Positions 19,532 through 28,137 of a stretch of 64,000 nt of DNA are shown here, piece after piece. How positions within the stretch are numbered: the first letter of the stretch is position 1; the number at the start of each line of letters is the position of its first letter. The DNA comes from a bacterium (GTDB lineage Bacteria > Bacteroidota > Ignavibacteria > Kapaibacteriales > UBA2268), in NCBI GenBank assembly GCA_024711295.1, contig JANJTB010000028.1:141164-205163 (forward strand), read 5' to 3'. The notes under the pieces were generated by a model. That model was not told the DNA's origin and did not search any database. It worked only from the letters and a program-made list of their open reading frames with translations. Both the position numbers and the translations under genes were made by a program.

Positions 19532-19880
19532 AACACTTAGGAATTATTGTCTATCACTTCCTTTTGTTACTGAAGATATGAAGTGGGGAGATAACCTTTG
19601 CTTTTCGGTATCTGGTAAATTATTTTTAATTGTCAGTTTGGATGAAATACCAATCTCTGCATCGTTCAAGGTAAGTGAAACGGATTTTTTTGATCTAACC
19701 AATTTGGATAATTTTGTTCAGGCACCTTATTTTGCAAAAAATCAATGGGTTAAAGTATTAAATATTGATGAAATGGGTGTTTCTGAATTTAAAGCATTTA
19801 TAATTCAATCATATAAGTTGATAGTCAAGAAACTACCCAAAAAAATTCAATTACTTATTGCTGAAAATTTAGGTAAATAG
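19524..19880 (+). CDS. MmcQ/YjbR family protein
   Basis: 118 residues from ATG 19524 (GAAG 5 bases upstream). An upstream TTG and ATG in frame are less likely because they lie further inside the previous gene. The pattern MVETLRNYCLSLPFVTEDMKWGDNLCFSVSGKLFLIV, then ASFKVSETDFFDLTN and APYFAKNQWVKV, is typical of the YjbR/CyaY-like fold. These small proteins are often annotated as DNA-binding, but their function is not settled. Last gene of the kynA run, 57 bp before a strong terminator. Confidence 0.8.
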   Translation: MVETLRNYCLSLPFVTEDMKWGDNLCFSVSGKLFLIVSLDEIPISASFKVSETDFFDLTNLDNFVQAPYFAKNQWVKVLNIDEMGVSEFKAFIIQSYKLIVKKLPKKIQLLIAENLGK

Positions 19881-19936
19881 GGTGGAAGGTTAAGAGATTT
19901 TGAAGGAGTTAATAATAACACTATCCTAAAAAATGA

Positions 19937-19970
19937 AAAACTGCCTGATCTATAAAGACTAGGCAGTTTT
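19937..19970. terminator. Bidirectional terminator
   Basis: AAAACTGCCT and AGGCAGTTTT form a 10 bp perfect stem around a 14-base loop, with A and T tracts on both sides. It ends both the plus-strand kyn operon and the minus-strand efp-acc-gcvH run. Confidence 0.9.
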
Positions 19971-19992
19971 GTAAAAATATTCAAATAGCTTA

Positions 19993-20373
19993 TTAATGGC
20001 CTAATTTTGATTTATAAGTAGCTGCATCCATTAATGAATCTAATTCTGAAGGATTAGCAAGCTCAATTTTTACAATCCAGCCATCTCCATAAGGATCTTT
20101 ATTTACGGTTTCAGGTGCGTCGTTCAGCCCGCTATTAACTTCAATAATTTTACCTGATACAGGTGATAAAAGATCAGCTACAGTTTTTACTGCTTCGATT
20201 GTACCAAAAGTGTCACCTTGAGCAAGTGAAGCTTCGTGGTCAGGAATATCTATATAAACAATATCTCCTAATTCTCCTTGAGCATGGTCACTAACACCAA
20301 TTATGCCAATGTTACCTTCTACTCTAATCCACTCGTGATCTTCTGTGTACTTTAGATTTTCGGGAAAATTCAT
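19993..20373 (-). CDS. gcvH: Glycine cleavage system H protein
   Basis: 126 residues, standard length. GcvH carries the aminomethyl group on a lipoyl arm between the P, T and L proteins of glycine cleavage. The lipoylated lysine is in FGTIEAVKTVADLLSP. The opening YTEDHEWIRVEGNIGIIGVSDHAQGELGDIVYIDIP is near-consensus, and the end YGDGWIVKIEL fits. It is 66 bp downstream of accC, with no other gcv genes nearby. It may also serve in lipoic acid synthesis or relay. Confidence 0.97.
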   Translation of the reverse strand: MNFPENLKYTEDHEWIRVEGNIGIIGVSDHAQGELGDIVYIDIPDHEASLAQGDTFGTIEAVKTVADLLSPVSGKIIEVNSGLNDAPETVNKDPYGDGWIVKIELANPSELDSLMDAATYKSKLGH

Positions 20374-20439
20374 TTTTAATCTCCAATATAAAAAAGTATT
20401 TCAAAAATTACATTTATTCATACTGTAAAATTAACAAAA

Positions 20440-21783
20440 TTAAATGGATTTCCAATCATTTCTTTCCAAATATTTTGTATCAATATTACCTGCAATAAAA
20501 TCTGGATTTGTCATCATTTTTTTGTGGAAAGGAATAGTTGTTTTTACTCCCTCGATGATGAATTCATCAAGCGCTCTGTACATTTTGGCAATAGCTTCAG
20601 AACGTGTAGCTCCTCTTGTTATCAGCTTGGCAATTAATGAATCATAATTAGATGGAATTACATAACCTTGATATGCATGTGAGTCAGTCCTGACACCATG
20701 TCCTCCGGGTGCATGGAAAACTTCGATCTTTCCTGGAGAAGGTCTGAAATTATTTTCAGGGTCTTCTGCATTTATTCTACATTCAATTGAATGAAATTTT
20801 GGGGCAGATTCCTTTAGTGTCAACTTCTCGCCAGCAGCAACCATAATTTGTTCTTTTATCAGATCGATACCTAATGATTCTTCTGTTACCGGATGCTCTA
20901 CCTGGATTCTTGTATTCATTTCCATAAAGTAAAAATTCAACTCATTATCAACGAGATATTCAATCGTTCCAGGACCGTAATAACCAACTGCTTTTGCGCC
21001 TTTAACTGAAACTTCACCCATTTTTCTTCTTAATTCTTCATTGATTATAGGCGACGGAGCTTCTTCGATTAATTTTTGATGTCTTCTCTGTGTACTGCAC
21101 TCTCTCTCGTTTAAATGTATCACATTCCCGTGTTTATCTCCAAACACCTGGATTTCAATGTGCCTTGAAGCCATTACGAGTTTCTCGATATACAGGTCAG
21201 GATTACTGAAGAAAGCATCTGCTTCTGATTGAGCCATTCCAAACGCATTCTTCAGCTCTGATTCTGATTGAACCATTCTCATTCCCTTGCCTCCACCTCC
21301 GGCAACTGCTTTCAACATAACGGGATATCCGATTTCATTGCATATTTTAACAGCATCTGCAAGGTCTTTTACAACACCCAGACTACCCGGCACAACAGGT
21401 ACTCCAGCAGAACGCATAGTGTCTTTTGCAACAGATTTATTTCCCATTCTTCTTATTGCATCAGCTGATGGTCCAATAAATGTAATCCCGTGGTCATCAC
21501 ATATATCAACGAATTTATCATTTTCTGCCATAAATCCATAACCCGGATGAATAGCATCTGCATTTGTAATCATTGCAGCTGATATTATAGAAGGAATTTT
21601 CAGGTAACTTTCTCTGCTGGGGGCAGGTCCGATGCAAACAGCTTCATCTGCAAATTTAACGTGCAATGACTCTCTGTCTGCCTCAGAATAAACAGCTACA
21701 GTGGATATACCTAATTCTTTGCATGCTCTAATTACACGAAGTGCAATTTCGCTTCTATTGGCTATTAATACTTTTTTAATCAT
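20440..21783 (-). CDS. accC: Biotin carboxylase subunit of acetyl-CoA carboxylase
   Basis: 447 residues, standard AccC. It carboxylates biotin on AccB using ATP and bicarbonate. The N-terminal [22 protein letters not shown], the ATP-grasp glycine loop [14 protein letters not shown], the [22 protein letters not shown] segment and [14 protein letters not shown] are intact. It follows accB with a 3 bp gap, and the pair clearly forms the operon efp-accB-accC. accA lies elsewhere in the window. Confidence 0.98.
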   Translation of the reverse strand: MIKKVLIANRSEIALRVIRACKELGISTVAVYSEADRESLHVKFADEAVCIGPAPSRESYLKIPSIISAAMITNADAIHPGYGFMAENDKFVDICDDHGITFIGPSADAIRRMGNKSVAKDTMRSAGVPVVPGSLGVVKDLADAVKICNEIGYPVMLKAVAGGGGKGMRMVQSESELKNAFGMAQSEADAFFSNPDLYIEKLVMASRHIEIQVFGDKHGNVIHLNERECSTQRRHQKLIEEAPSPIINEELRRKMGEVSVKGAKAVGYYGPGTIEYLVDNELNFYFMEMNTRIQVEHPVTEESLGIDLIKEQIMVAAGEKLTLKESAPKFHSIECRINAEDPENNFRPSPGKIEVFHAPGGHGVRTDSHAYQGYVIPSNYDSLIAKLITRGATRSEAIAKMYRALDEFIIEGVKTTIPFHKKMMTNPDFIAGNIDTKYLERNDWKSI

Positions 21784-21786
21784 AAT

Positions 21787-22278
21787 TTAGTCAATACTTA
21801 CTTCAAAAAGTGGCTGATTAAATTCTACCGGCTTAGCATTTTCGACCAATATCTTAACAATTGTTCCGCTAACATCACTTTCAATTTCATTCATTAACTT
21901 CATCGCCTCAATTATACAAAGTGTATCACCCTGCTTAATTTTTGTACCTACTTCTACAAACGGTCCTGCATCAGGAGATGGTGACCTGTAAAAAGTACCA
22001 ACAATTGGTGAATTAATGATATGATTCTTTGATCCACTGCTTACTACAGCCTTTGGAGCTAAATCTGATGTTGCAGAATTATCATGCAGAATTGTTTGCA
22101 CTGATGTTTGAGGTGCAAGATTTTGGTAGGGAATAGTGAATTGTGGAGCAGCAACTTGCTGTACTGTAGCACCTTCTAAAGACAAAGCAATGTAAACACC
22201 ATCTTCTTCAATTTCTAAATGTGTAGCTTTGCTATCGTCAAAAATTTTAACTAATCTGCGTAAGTAGTTTAAATCCAT
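21787..22278 (-). CDS. accB: Biotin carboxyl carrier protein of acetyl-CoA carboxylase
   Basis: 163 residues. The N-terminal dimer helix ([27 protein letters not shown]) is followed by a flexible linker rich in Ala, Pro and Ser (about residues 38-85). The C-terminal biotinyl domain has the modified lysine in [14 protein letters not shown] and the thumb segment [18 protein letters not shown]. It shuttles carboxybiotin between AccC and AccA/AccD. It is 70 bp downstream of efp and 3 bp upstream of accC. Confidence 0.98.
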   Translation of the reverse strand: MDLNYLRRLVKIFDDSKATHLEIEEDGVYIALSLEGATVQQVAAPQFTIPYQNLAPQTSVQTILHDNSATSDLAPKAVVSSGSKNHIINSPIVGTFYRSPSPDAGPFVEVGTKIKQGDTLCIIEAMKLMNEIESDVSGTIVKILVENAKPVEFNQPLFEVSID

Positions 22279-22348
22279 ATATGCACCAATTATGAAAAAT
22301 AAATATTAGTTTAGACGGAGTGTAGATTTTAATATTTAGTAATTAATT

Positions 22349-22912
22349 CTATTCTTTTACTCTTTCGATATAATTAGATGTTTTGGTATCAAGCCTAACC
22401 ATATCACCTTCGTTTATGAACAGAGGGACATTAATTACAGCGCCTGTTTCAAGTGTTGCGGGTTTTAATACGTTAGTGGCTGTATCGCCTTTCAAACCAG
22501 GTTCTGTAGATACAACACGCAAATTGACATGCTGTGGTACATCAACCGATAATACTGTATCATTATTGAAAGCAATAATAACATTTTCATTATCTTTAAG
22601 AAACTTAATCTCATCTCCCAAAGTATTTGCCGGAACATATATCTGGTCATAGTCTTCGAGATTCATAAAAACTAAATTTTCTCCATCACGATACAGAAAT
22701 TGAAAATTTCTTCTGTTTACTGACACCATGTCAACATTTTCACCGGAGCGGAATCTATTTTCAATTATTTTACCGGTTCTGACATTCTTGAGCTTTGTTT
22801 GATAATAAGCACCACCTCTCCCTGTTTGAACATGCTGAAAATCAACAATCGAAAAAATATCATTGTTATATTTTATCATTGCGTTTAATTTGAAGTCAGA
22901 AGTTGTTGCCAT
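22349..22912 (-). CDS. efp: Elongation factor P
   Basis: 187 residues, standard. EF-P relieves ribosome stalling at polyproline. The three beta-barrel domains can be followed (FKLNAMIKYNNDIFSIVDFQHV, then GENLVFMNLEDYDQIYVP, and the C-terminal DTATNVLKPATLETGAVINVPLFI). The loop tip that carries a modified Lys34 in E. coli reads TGRGGAYY here, with Arg at residue 32. Arg32 is the form modified by rhamnosylation (EarP) in other bacteria. It heads the efp-accB-accC run and lies 38 bp after tRNA-Cys on the same strand. Confidence 0.97.
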   Translation of the reverse strand: MATTSDFKLNAMIKYNNDIFSIVDFQHVQTGRGGAYYQTKLKNVRTGKIIENRFRSGENVDMVSVNRRNFQFLYRDGENLVFMNLEDYDQIYVPANTLGDEIKFLKDNENVIIAFNNDTVLSVDVPQHVNLRVVSTEPGLKGDTATNVLKPATLETGAVINVPLFINEGDMVRLDTKTSNYIERVKE

Positions 22913-22950
22913 AGATGATAATAAGTGGGATAATCTTCAATAATTATTTG

Positions 22951-23021
22951 AGGTGACGAGAGGAGTCGAACCTCCGTAGGCGGTTTTGCAGACCGCAGCC
23001 TAGCCACTCGGCCACGTCACC
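22951..23021 (-). tRNA. tRNA-Cys (GCA)
   Basis: A 71-nt cloverleaf on the minus strand. Acceptor GGTGACG pairs with CGTCACC. The anticodon stem GCGGT/ACCGC holds loop CTGCAAA (anticodon GCA). The T arm is GGAGG-TTCGACT-CCTCT. The discriminator is U, usual for tRNA-Cys. It is 38 bp upstream of efp and may share its transcript. Confidence 0.97.
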
Positions 23022-23075
23022 ATAGTTTACAAAAGTAATACTTTTTTTTGTAATTGACAAATTATTTCAATATTT

Positions 23076-23627
23076 TTATTGACATTCTATATTACCTGGC
23101 ATTGAATACCATTCAGTAACCAGATATTTTCCATCTATTGATAATCTAAAAGATACTGTATAATGATTGCAATATACATTTTTAAATTTCTTACCCGGTA
23201 TTATCATCCTGAATGCATGCCCTATTGGCTCTTCATCCGATGATTGAATTCCGATTCGGATTTTTTTCTTTTTACCGGTTTGTTTGTCTAAATCAACAAA
23301 AAAATCTACAAATTCATTTATAAACTCAAGATCTTCTTTCGAACCTACAGATTCTGCATACAAAGATTTATCATCAGGGTTAGTAATGTTTTTTACATGA
23401 TTCGGCTTTGCTAACTGTTGAATTAATTCACTACCCTTACGAGACTTAGCAAGTTTTATCAGCTCATTAAGCCTTTTCAAACCCATTTTTGTTAATTCTT
23501 TGTTTACTATTTCCATAGAATTTTCTACAGTTTTATTACTGCCTACTGTATATGTTTGCTGCCCCAACATACTAACTGAAGTTGAGAGAATCATTAATGA
23601 CATTATTAGCAAAAAGTATTTAATCAT
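23076..23627 (-). CDS. Exported protein of unknown function
   Basis: About 183 residues from ATG 23627. An in-frame start at 23654 would place charged residues before the leader. A signal peptide (MIKYFLLIMSLMILSTSVSMLGQ) is evident. The mature part has a helical region (ENSMEIVNKELTKMGLKRLNELIKLAKSRKG) and a beta-rich end (HAFRMIIPGKKFKNVYCNHYTVSFRLSIDGKYLVTEWYS). I do not recognise a family. It lies upstream of tRNA-Cys on the same strand, without an obvious operon link. Confidence 0.65.
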   Translation of the reverse strand: MIKYFLLIMSLMILSTSVSMLGQQTYTVGSNKTVENSMEIVNKELTKMGLKRLNELIKLAKSRKGSELIQQLAKPNHVKNITNPDDKSLYAESVGSKEDLEFINEFVDFFVDLDKQTGKKKKIRIGIQSSDEEPIGHAFRMIIPGKKFKNVYCNHYTVSFRLSIDGKYLVTEWYSMPGNIECQ

Positions 23628-23911
23628 AATTTTTTTTGTATATTGTAAAATCAAAGCAACGATATTTATAATAAATCATTTTACATTTTGTAATTATGAA
23701 TTATCATTGCTCCAACAAATTTGTAAAAATAATATAGCATCAAGACATGTAATCTAATATGATAAAATGTATTTTTCACCATTTATATGTTAAATTTGAA
23801 ATTCATTTTTATAAAATTTATATAAATATCAATTCATATAAATTAGATGCTACTAAATTCGTTATAGTATATTTTTATTGATTGCGTATTAAAAATTTAC
23901 CTTATAATAAT

Positions 23912-24721
23912 ATGATAATAAGATTAATGATTTTGATAGTAAGCATTAGTTTAGCTTGGGCTTGTTCCGAGCAAACTGACCCATACATAAAAACAGCTGA
24001 AACTAAGATTAAAGTCGAAAAGTATGGCGAAGCCGCACAAGAAATCGAGAAAGCTATTTCTATTGACCCAAAGTCAGATGAATTATGGACTATGTTGGGA
24101 AAAGTCAGGTTTTTGAATTTCGAATTACCTTTAGCTTTACAAATCCTTGATACTGCTATAATGTTCAATCCTAATAATGAAATAGCATATTATTACAGAG
24201 GTTATTCCAAATATTTTTCGAATCTTGTACCGGATGCACTAAATGATTTAAATAAAGTTGTAGGTATTAATCCTGAAAATGATTCAGCCTGGGTTTTAAG
24301 AGGAAATATTTTGAATGACCTGGATAGTATTCAAAATGCTGAAAAGTCATTCAGAAAGGCCCTAGAGATTAACCCGGGTAATGTTGAAGCTTTTTTCGGA
24401 CTTGGAGCTATTTATGTCGGCATTGAAGATTATTCAAAGGCTATAGAGTTTTATAATCAAGCTGTAAAAATCAAACCAAAATCTTCAGAAGCTTATATTA
24501 ATCTTGGTCTTTGTTATTCCGAACTAAGCGAGCATACTAAATCACTCAATTTATACACAAAAGCTTTGGAATTAGACCCAACTGCTGCAATAGCTTACTT
24601 TAACAGGGCATTTGCAAAAAGAGAATTAGGAGATAATGCCGGTGCTTGTACCGATTGGGCAAAAGCAGGTGAATTAGGTATGCATAACGCTTATGAAATG
24701 ATAAATGAATTTTGTAAATAA
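23912..24721 (+). CDS. TPR-repeat lipoprotein
   Basis: About 269 residues from ATG 23912 (an ATT-rich extension to 23882 is possible). The leader MIIRLMILIVSISLAWAC ends in a lipobox with Cys as residue 18, so it is likely a lipoprotein. The rest is a run of about six tetratricopeptide repeats, for example AWVLRGNILNDLDSIQNAEK, FFGLGAIYVGIEDYSKAIEF and AYINLGLCYSELSEHTKSLN. TPR lipoproteins scaffold envelope complexes; the partner is unknown. It is 29 bp upstream of ddl. Confidence 0.85.
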   Translation: MIIRLMILIVSISLAWACSEQTDPYIKTAETKIKVEKYGEAAQEIEKAISIDPKSDELWTMLGKVRFLNFELPLALQILDTAIMFNPNNEIAYYYRGYSKYFSNLVPDALNDLNKVVGINPENDSAWVLRGNILNDLDSIQNAEKSFRKALEINPGNVEAFFGLGAIYVGIEDYSKAIEFYNQAVKIKPKSSEAYINLGLCYSELSEHTKSLNLYTKALELDPTAAIAYFNRAFAKRELGDNAGACTDWAKAGELGMHNAYEMINEFCK

Positions 24722-24750
24722 TTATTTTTTAAACTCATCTTTAGATAAAA

Positions 24751-25788
24751 ATGAAAGTTGCTGTTATTTTTGGTGGTATTTCTACAGAAAGGAATGTGGC
24801 AATAGCCGGGGGCAGATCAGTAATCGAAGCACTTACCGGATTGGGATATGAAGTTATGCCTTGCGACCCTTCTTATGGAAAAGATTTTTTTGTTAAGTCT
24901 CAGGATTTAATTTCAGATATATCAAAATTCAATGATTTAGACGAATTGAGCGGATTCTCAACCCGTAGTTATATTGATGCTATCAATTCCGATGATTTTG
25001 ATAATGTTGATGTTGCATTTCTGGTTTTACACGGCAAATATGGAGAAGACGGTCTTATACAATCATTGCTCGAACTTCGCGGTATTCCATATACTGGCAG
25101 TGGTGTTAAATCCAGTAGTATGGCTTCTGATAAATCAACCTCAAAGACAATATTCTCATCCTCCGGAATATTGACTCCTCCCTGGACTTTGCTAAGCAAA
25201 TCAGAACTGTCAAATGATGAATTGACTAAAGAAATTAGAAAGCAATTCGGAAAGCAAATTGTAATTAAGCCAAATGACCAGGGTTCAACTATCGGGCTTA
25301 GTATCATTTTGGATGGAAATTTGGATGATATAAAGTCCGGCCTAGAATTAGCATCAAAATATACCAATCATATTATGGTTGAACAGTATGTACCTGGTAG
25401 AGAGCTTACGGTTGGAATATTCGATGGTGATGCTTTGCCTGTTATTGAAATTGTAACCGAAGACGGTTATTATGATTATGCTCATAAATATACTAAAGGT
25501 AAGACTAATTATATTTGCCCTGCAGAAATACCTGACGATATTGCACAATTTACACAGGATATGGCTTTGTTGGCATATAATGCTTTAGGTTGCTCAGGTT
25601 TTGGCAGAGTAGATTTTCGACTTGATGATGAAGGGCAACCGTTTTGTCTCGAAGTAAATACAATTCCTGGGTTTACATCGCAGTCACTTGTTCCAATGGC
25701 TGCAAAAACTGTTGGAATTGAATTTCCTGAACTTTGCCAAAAGTTAATCGAAATTGCTATAAAAGACTTTAATAACAGAAAAAAATAA
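24751..25788 (+). CDS. ddl: D-alanine--D-alanine ligase
   Basis: 345 residues, ATP-grasp enzyme that makes D-Ala-D-Ala for peptidoglycan. Visible family markers: KVAVIFGGISTERNVAIAGGRSV (N-terminal loop), VLHGKYGEDGLIQSLLELRGIPYTGSGV, IVIKPNDQGSTIGLSII, GRELTVGIFDG, and the metal/ATP site FGRVDFRLDDEGQPFCLEVNTIPGFT. It stands apart from a dcw cluster, between a TPR lipoprotein and a PfkB kinase, with short gaps that suggest a shared transcript. Confidence 0.96.
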   Translation: MKVAVIFGGISTERNVAIAGGRSVIEALTGLGYEVMPCDPSYGKDFFVKSQDLISDISKFNDLDELSGFSTRSYIDAINSDDFDNVDVAFLVLHGKYGEDGLIQSLLELRGIPYTGSGVKSSSMASDKSTSKTIFSSSGILTPPWTLLSKSELSNDELTKEIRKQFGKQIVIKPNDQGSTIGLSIILDGNLDDIKSGLELASKYTNHIMVEQYVPGRELTVGIFDGDALPVIEIVTEDGYYDYAHKYTKGKTNYICPAEIPDDIAQFTQDMALLAYNALGCSGFGRVDFRLDDEGQPFCLEVNTIPGFTSQSLVPMAAKTVGIEFPELCQKLIEIAIKDFNNRKK

Positions 25789-25803
25789 GGGATAAATAAA
25801 CTA

Positions 25804-26799
25804 ATGAACAAAGATATTGAATTGTGTGGTTTAGGGAACGGCTTAGTTGATTTACAGTTTTTAGCTACAGATGATGAGTTGATTAATTGGGATATCCAAA
25901 AAGGAGCTATGATTCTGATTGATATTGATAAAAGAAACGAGCTTCTTAATACTTTCAGAAACAAAGATATTCATAAGGTCAGTGGTGGTTCTGCAGCAAA
26001 TACCTTGATTTGTTTCGCACAATTGGGTGGTAAAGGCGCTTACAAAACAGTGCTTGGAAATGATGAACTTGGATATTTTTATGCTCAGGAATTCAAAGAA
26101 TTGGGCATTGTCCTGAATGCAGAGCATACTGAATCAGCTCCTACAGGTATTTGCGTAATTTTTATCACCCCTGACTCTGAACGAACACTATATACTTGTT
26201 TGGCAGCAACCGCAGGCTTTGGTAAGAAAAATATCAATGAAGATGTTATTTCCCGTTCAGAATGGATTTATATAGAAGGTTATAAGTTTTCCGAGCCTTC
26301 AAGTACCGAAGCAATTCATTTAGCTGTAGAATTGGCAAAAAAACATAACACAAAAATTTCTGTCACCTTTTCAGACACTTTTGTTACAGAATTATTCAAA
26401 GACGGACTTGCGAAAGTAGTCGAAAACTCAGATTTAATTTTCTGTAACGAAACTGAAGCAATATCTTATACAGGTAAGAAATCAGCACGTGAGGCATTTG
26501 AGTCACTTTGTGATAATGCCAAAAATGTAGTGATGACTCTTGGTAATAAGGGTTCAATGATTTGTTGGGATAACATTATTTACTCTATACCACCTTACGA
26601 AGTATCAGCAATTGATACTACTGGTGCTGGGGACTCTTTTGCAGGTGCATTCCTGTATGGTATAATCAAAACCGGTGATCCGTTACTTTCAGGCAAACTT
26701 GCTTCATATATATCATCACAGATTGTATCTCAGATGGGACCAAGACCCAAATTTGATATGATTGATGCCCGTAATAAAATTATAAATAAATTAAATTGA
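25804..26799 (+). CDS. PfkB-family kinase, adenosine-kinase-like
   Basis: 331 residues. Ribokinase-fold markers are clear: GNGLVDLQF near the start, the substrate loop VSGGSAANTLICFAQLGGKGAYKTVLGNDELG, and the anion hole with catalytic Asp in DTTGAGDSFAGAFLYGI. The overall sequence resembles the adenosine kinase/fructokinase subgroup found in many Bacteroidota, which phosphorylates a sugar or nucleoside with ATP. The exact substrate is not certain. It lies 15 bp after ddl and 6 bp before the CBM9-like gene. Confidence 0.9.
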   Translation: MNKDIELCGLGNGLVDLQFLATDDELINWDIQKGAMILIDIDKRNELLNTFRNKDIHKVSGGSAANTLICFAQLGGKGAYKTVLGNDELGYFYAQEFKELGIVLNAEHTESAPTGICVIFITPDSERTLYTCLAATAGFGKKNINEDVISRSEWIYIEGYKFSEPSSTEAIHLAVELAKKHNTKISVTFSDTFVTELFKDGLAKVVENSDLIFCNETEAISYTGKKSAREAFESLCDNAKNVVMTLGNKGSMICWDNIIYSIPPYEVSAIDTTGAGDSFAGAFLYGIIKTGDPLLSGKLASYISSQIVSQMGPRPKFDMIDARNKIINKLN

Positions 26800-26805
26800 T
26801 TTAAA

Positions 26806-28137
26806 ATGCTGAAAAATTTATTACTTTGTATAATATTTATTTTGTTAAGTATTAATCTAAACGCTCAGTCAGGTGTTAAATTTCCTGAATTGGTAAAAAG
26901 ATTAGATCCATATTTTGATTCATCCCTTATAGAAGATGTTCGTTTACAGCTTCCACAAGGTTCAGATTTTAATATTTGGGGTTATGATGTAGGTGACTAT
27001 TCCGGTGATGGCTATAATGACCTGGCATTAACTCTCAGACTGTCAGGTGATAGAAGTAGGAAAATGTATCTTTACCTATTTGTTGATATTGATGGTTTCC
27101 TCACAAAAGTAGGCCAATTCACTTACGAATTCTTAGAGCTTCCACTTGAGATCGGCGTAGTTATTCGTGATGATAAAGCAATCGTAACAAAGAAGAATAA
27201 GCAGTACGATTGGACTATGGATGCTTTTACTTTTGATAATGGTGCACTTACAAAAAGCGAAGTTTTTGCTACGCGTAGAATTGGCGATTTGACCTACGAA
27301 AAAGTAAGGAATTTCGTTGATTTACATGGTTCTGACAAATACATAAAAACTAAGAATGGTCAGGAAGTTTTTTATAGAAAATATCTTATGTTGCCTTCAT
27401 ATCATAGAGGTAGAAAGGTTTATAAGGGGTATAACGCAGAGGTCTATTCTGATTATATAGATTATGTGCATGAAGGTGCATATTACTGGAAAGGAGATAA
27501 GGATTGCTCTTTTAGAGCATCTTCTGCTTATGATGACAACTATCTTTATTTTTCGGTAGAGGTTACTGACGATGCGGTTGTACCACAGTATTGTGATACA
27601 TGCATTACAGATATGATTGAAGTTTGGCTTGATATCAATATTAGTGATGGTGAAAACCGGTTTACTGAACCTGCGAAAGATAATAAGGTTAAGTTTGTAG
27701 ATAATTCCGAAACAGGCATTTACAAATTTTCTGTCAATCCCGGAAATTATTTGGAAAAAGAACCAACTATTAAAGTTGCATCTAGTGATGAGGTAACTGA
27801 TGAACAGAAAAATGAGTACAAGAACTTGAAAGCGATTTCAAACCTGACAGAAGAAGGATATATTATAAAATTCAGAATTCCTTTTTCTCTTCTTGGATTT
27901 AATCCTAATCCATTAAATAAAGATTTTATTGAGTTAGGATGCAGCTTTGTGGTTATTGATTACGACAACGAATTTCGTCCTGAAGAAAAAACGTGCATTT
28001 CAACATCAGCTTTTTTACCGTTTGATCCTAGTACGTATGGGTCGCTTATATTAGTGCCCAATAATTACTGGTACGGTGATTCACAAAACATTTATAGTGA
28101 TGATATTATTAAAGGGCTAATGGAATATGGATTTTAG
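26806..28137 (+). CDS. Exported protein with CBM9-like domain
   Basis: 443 residues. The signal peptide (MLKNLLLCIIFILLSINLNAQ) is followed by a region resembling an FG-GAP-like unit (YDVGDYSGDGYNDLALTL). The second half (about residues 205-430) looks like a family-9 carbohydrate-binding/DOMON-like beta sandwich: KDCSFRASSAYDDNYLYFSVEVTDDAV, TDMIEVWLDINISDGENRF and LTEEGYIIKFRIPFSLLGF. It may bind a ligand at the cell surface or in the periplasm. It ends in a 4 bp convergent overlap with the DUF5686 gene. Confidence 0.7.
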   Translation: MLKNLLLCIIFILLSINLNAQSGVKFPELVKRLDPYFDSSLIEDVRLQLPQGSDFNIWGYDVGDYSGDGYNDLALTLRLSGDRSRKMYLYLFVDIDGFLTKVGQFTYEFLELPLEIGVVIRDDKAIVTKKNKQYDWTMDAFTFDNGALTKSEVFATRRIGDLTYEKVRNFVDLHGSDKYIKTKNGQEVFYRKYLMLPSYHRGRKVYKGYNAEVYSDYIDYVHEGAYYWKGDKDCSFRASSAYDDNYLYFSVEVTDDAVVPQYCDTCITDMIEVWLDINISDGENRFTEPAKDNKVKFVDNSETGIYKFSVNPGNYLEKEPTIKVASSDEVTDEQKNEYKNLKAISNLTEEGYIIKFRIPFSLLGFNPNPLNKDFIELGCSFVVIDYDNEFRPEEKTCISTSAFLPFDPSTYGSLILVPNNYWYGDSQNIYSDDIIKGLMEYGF

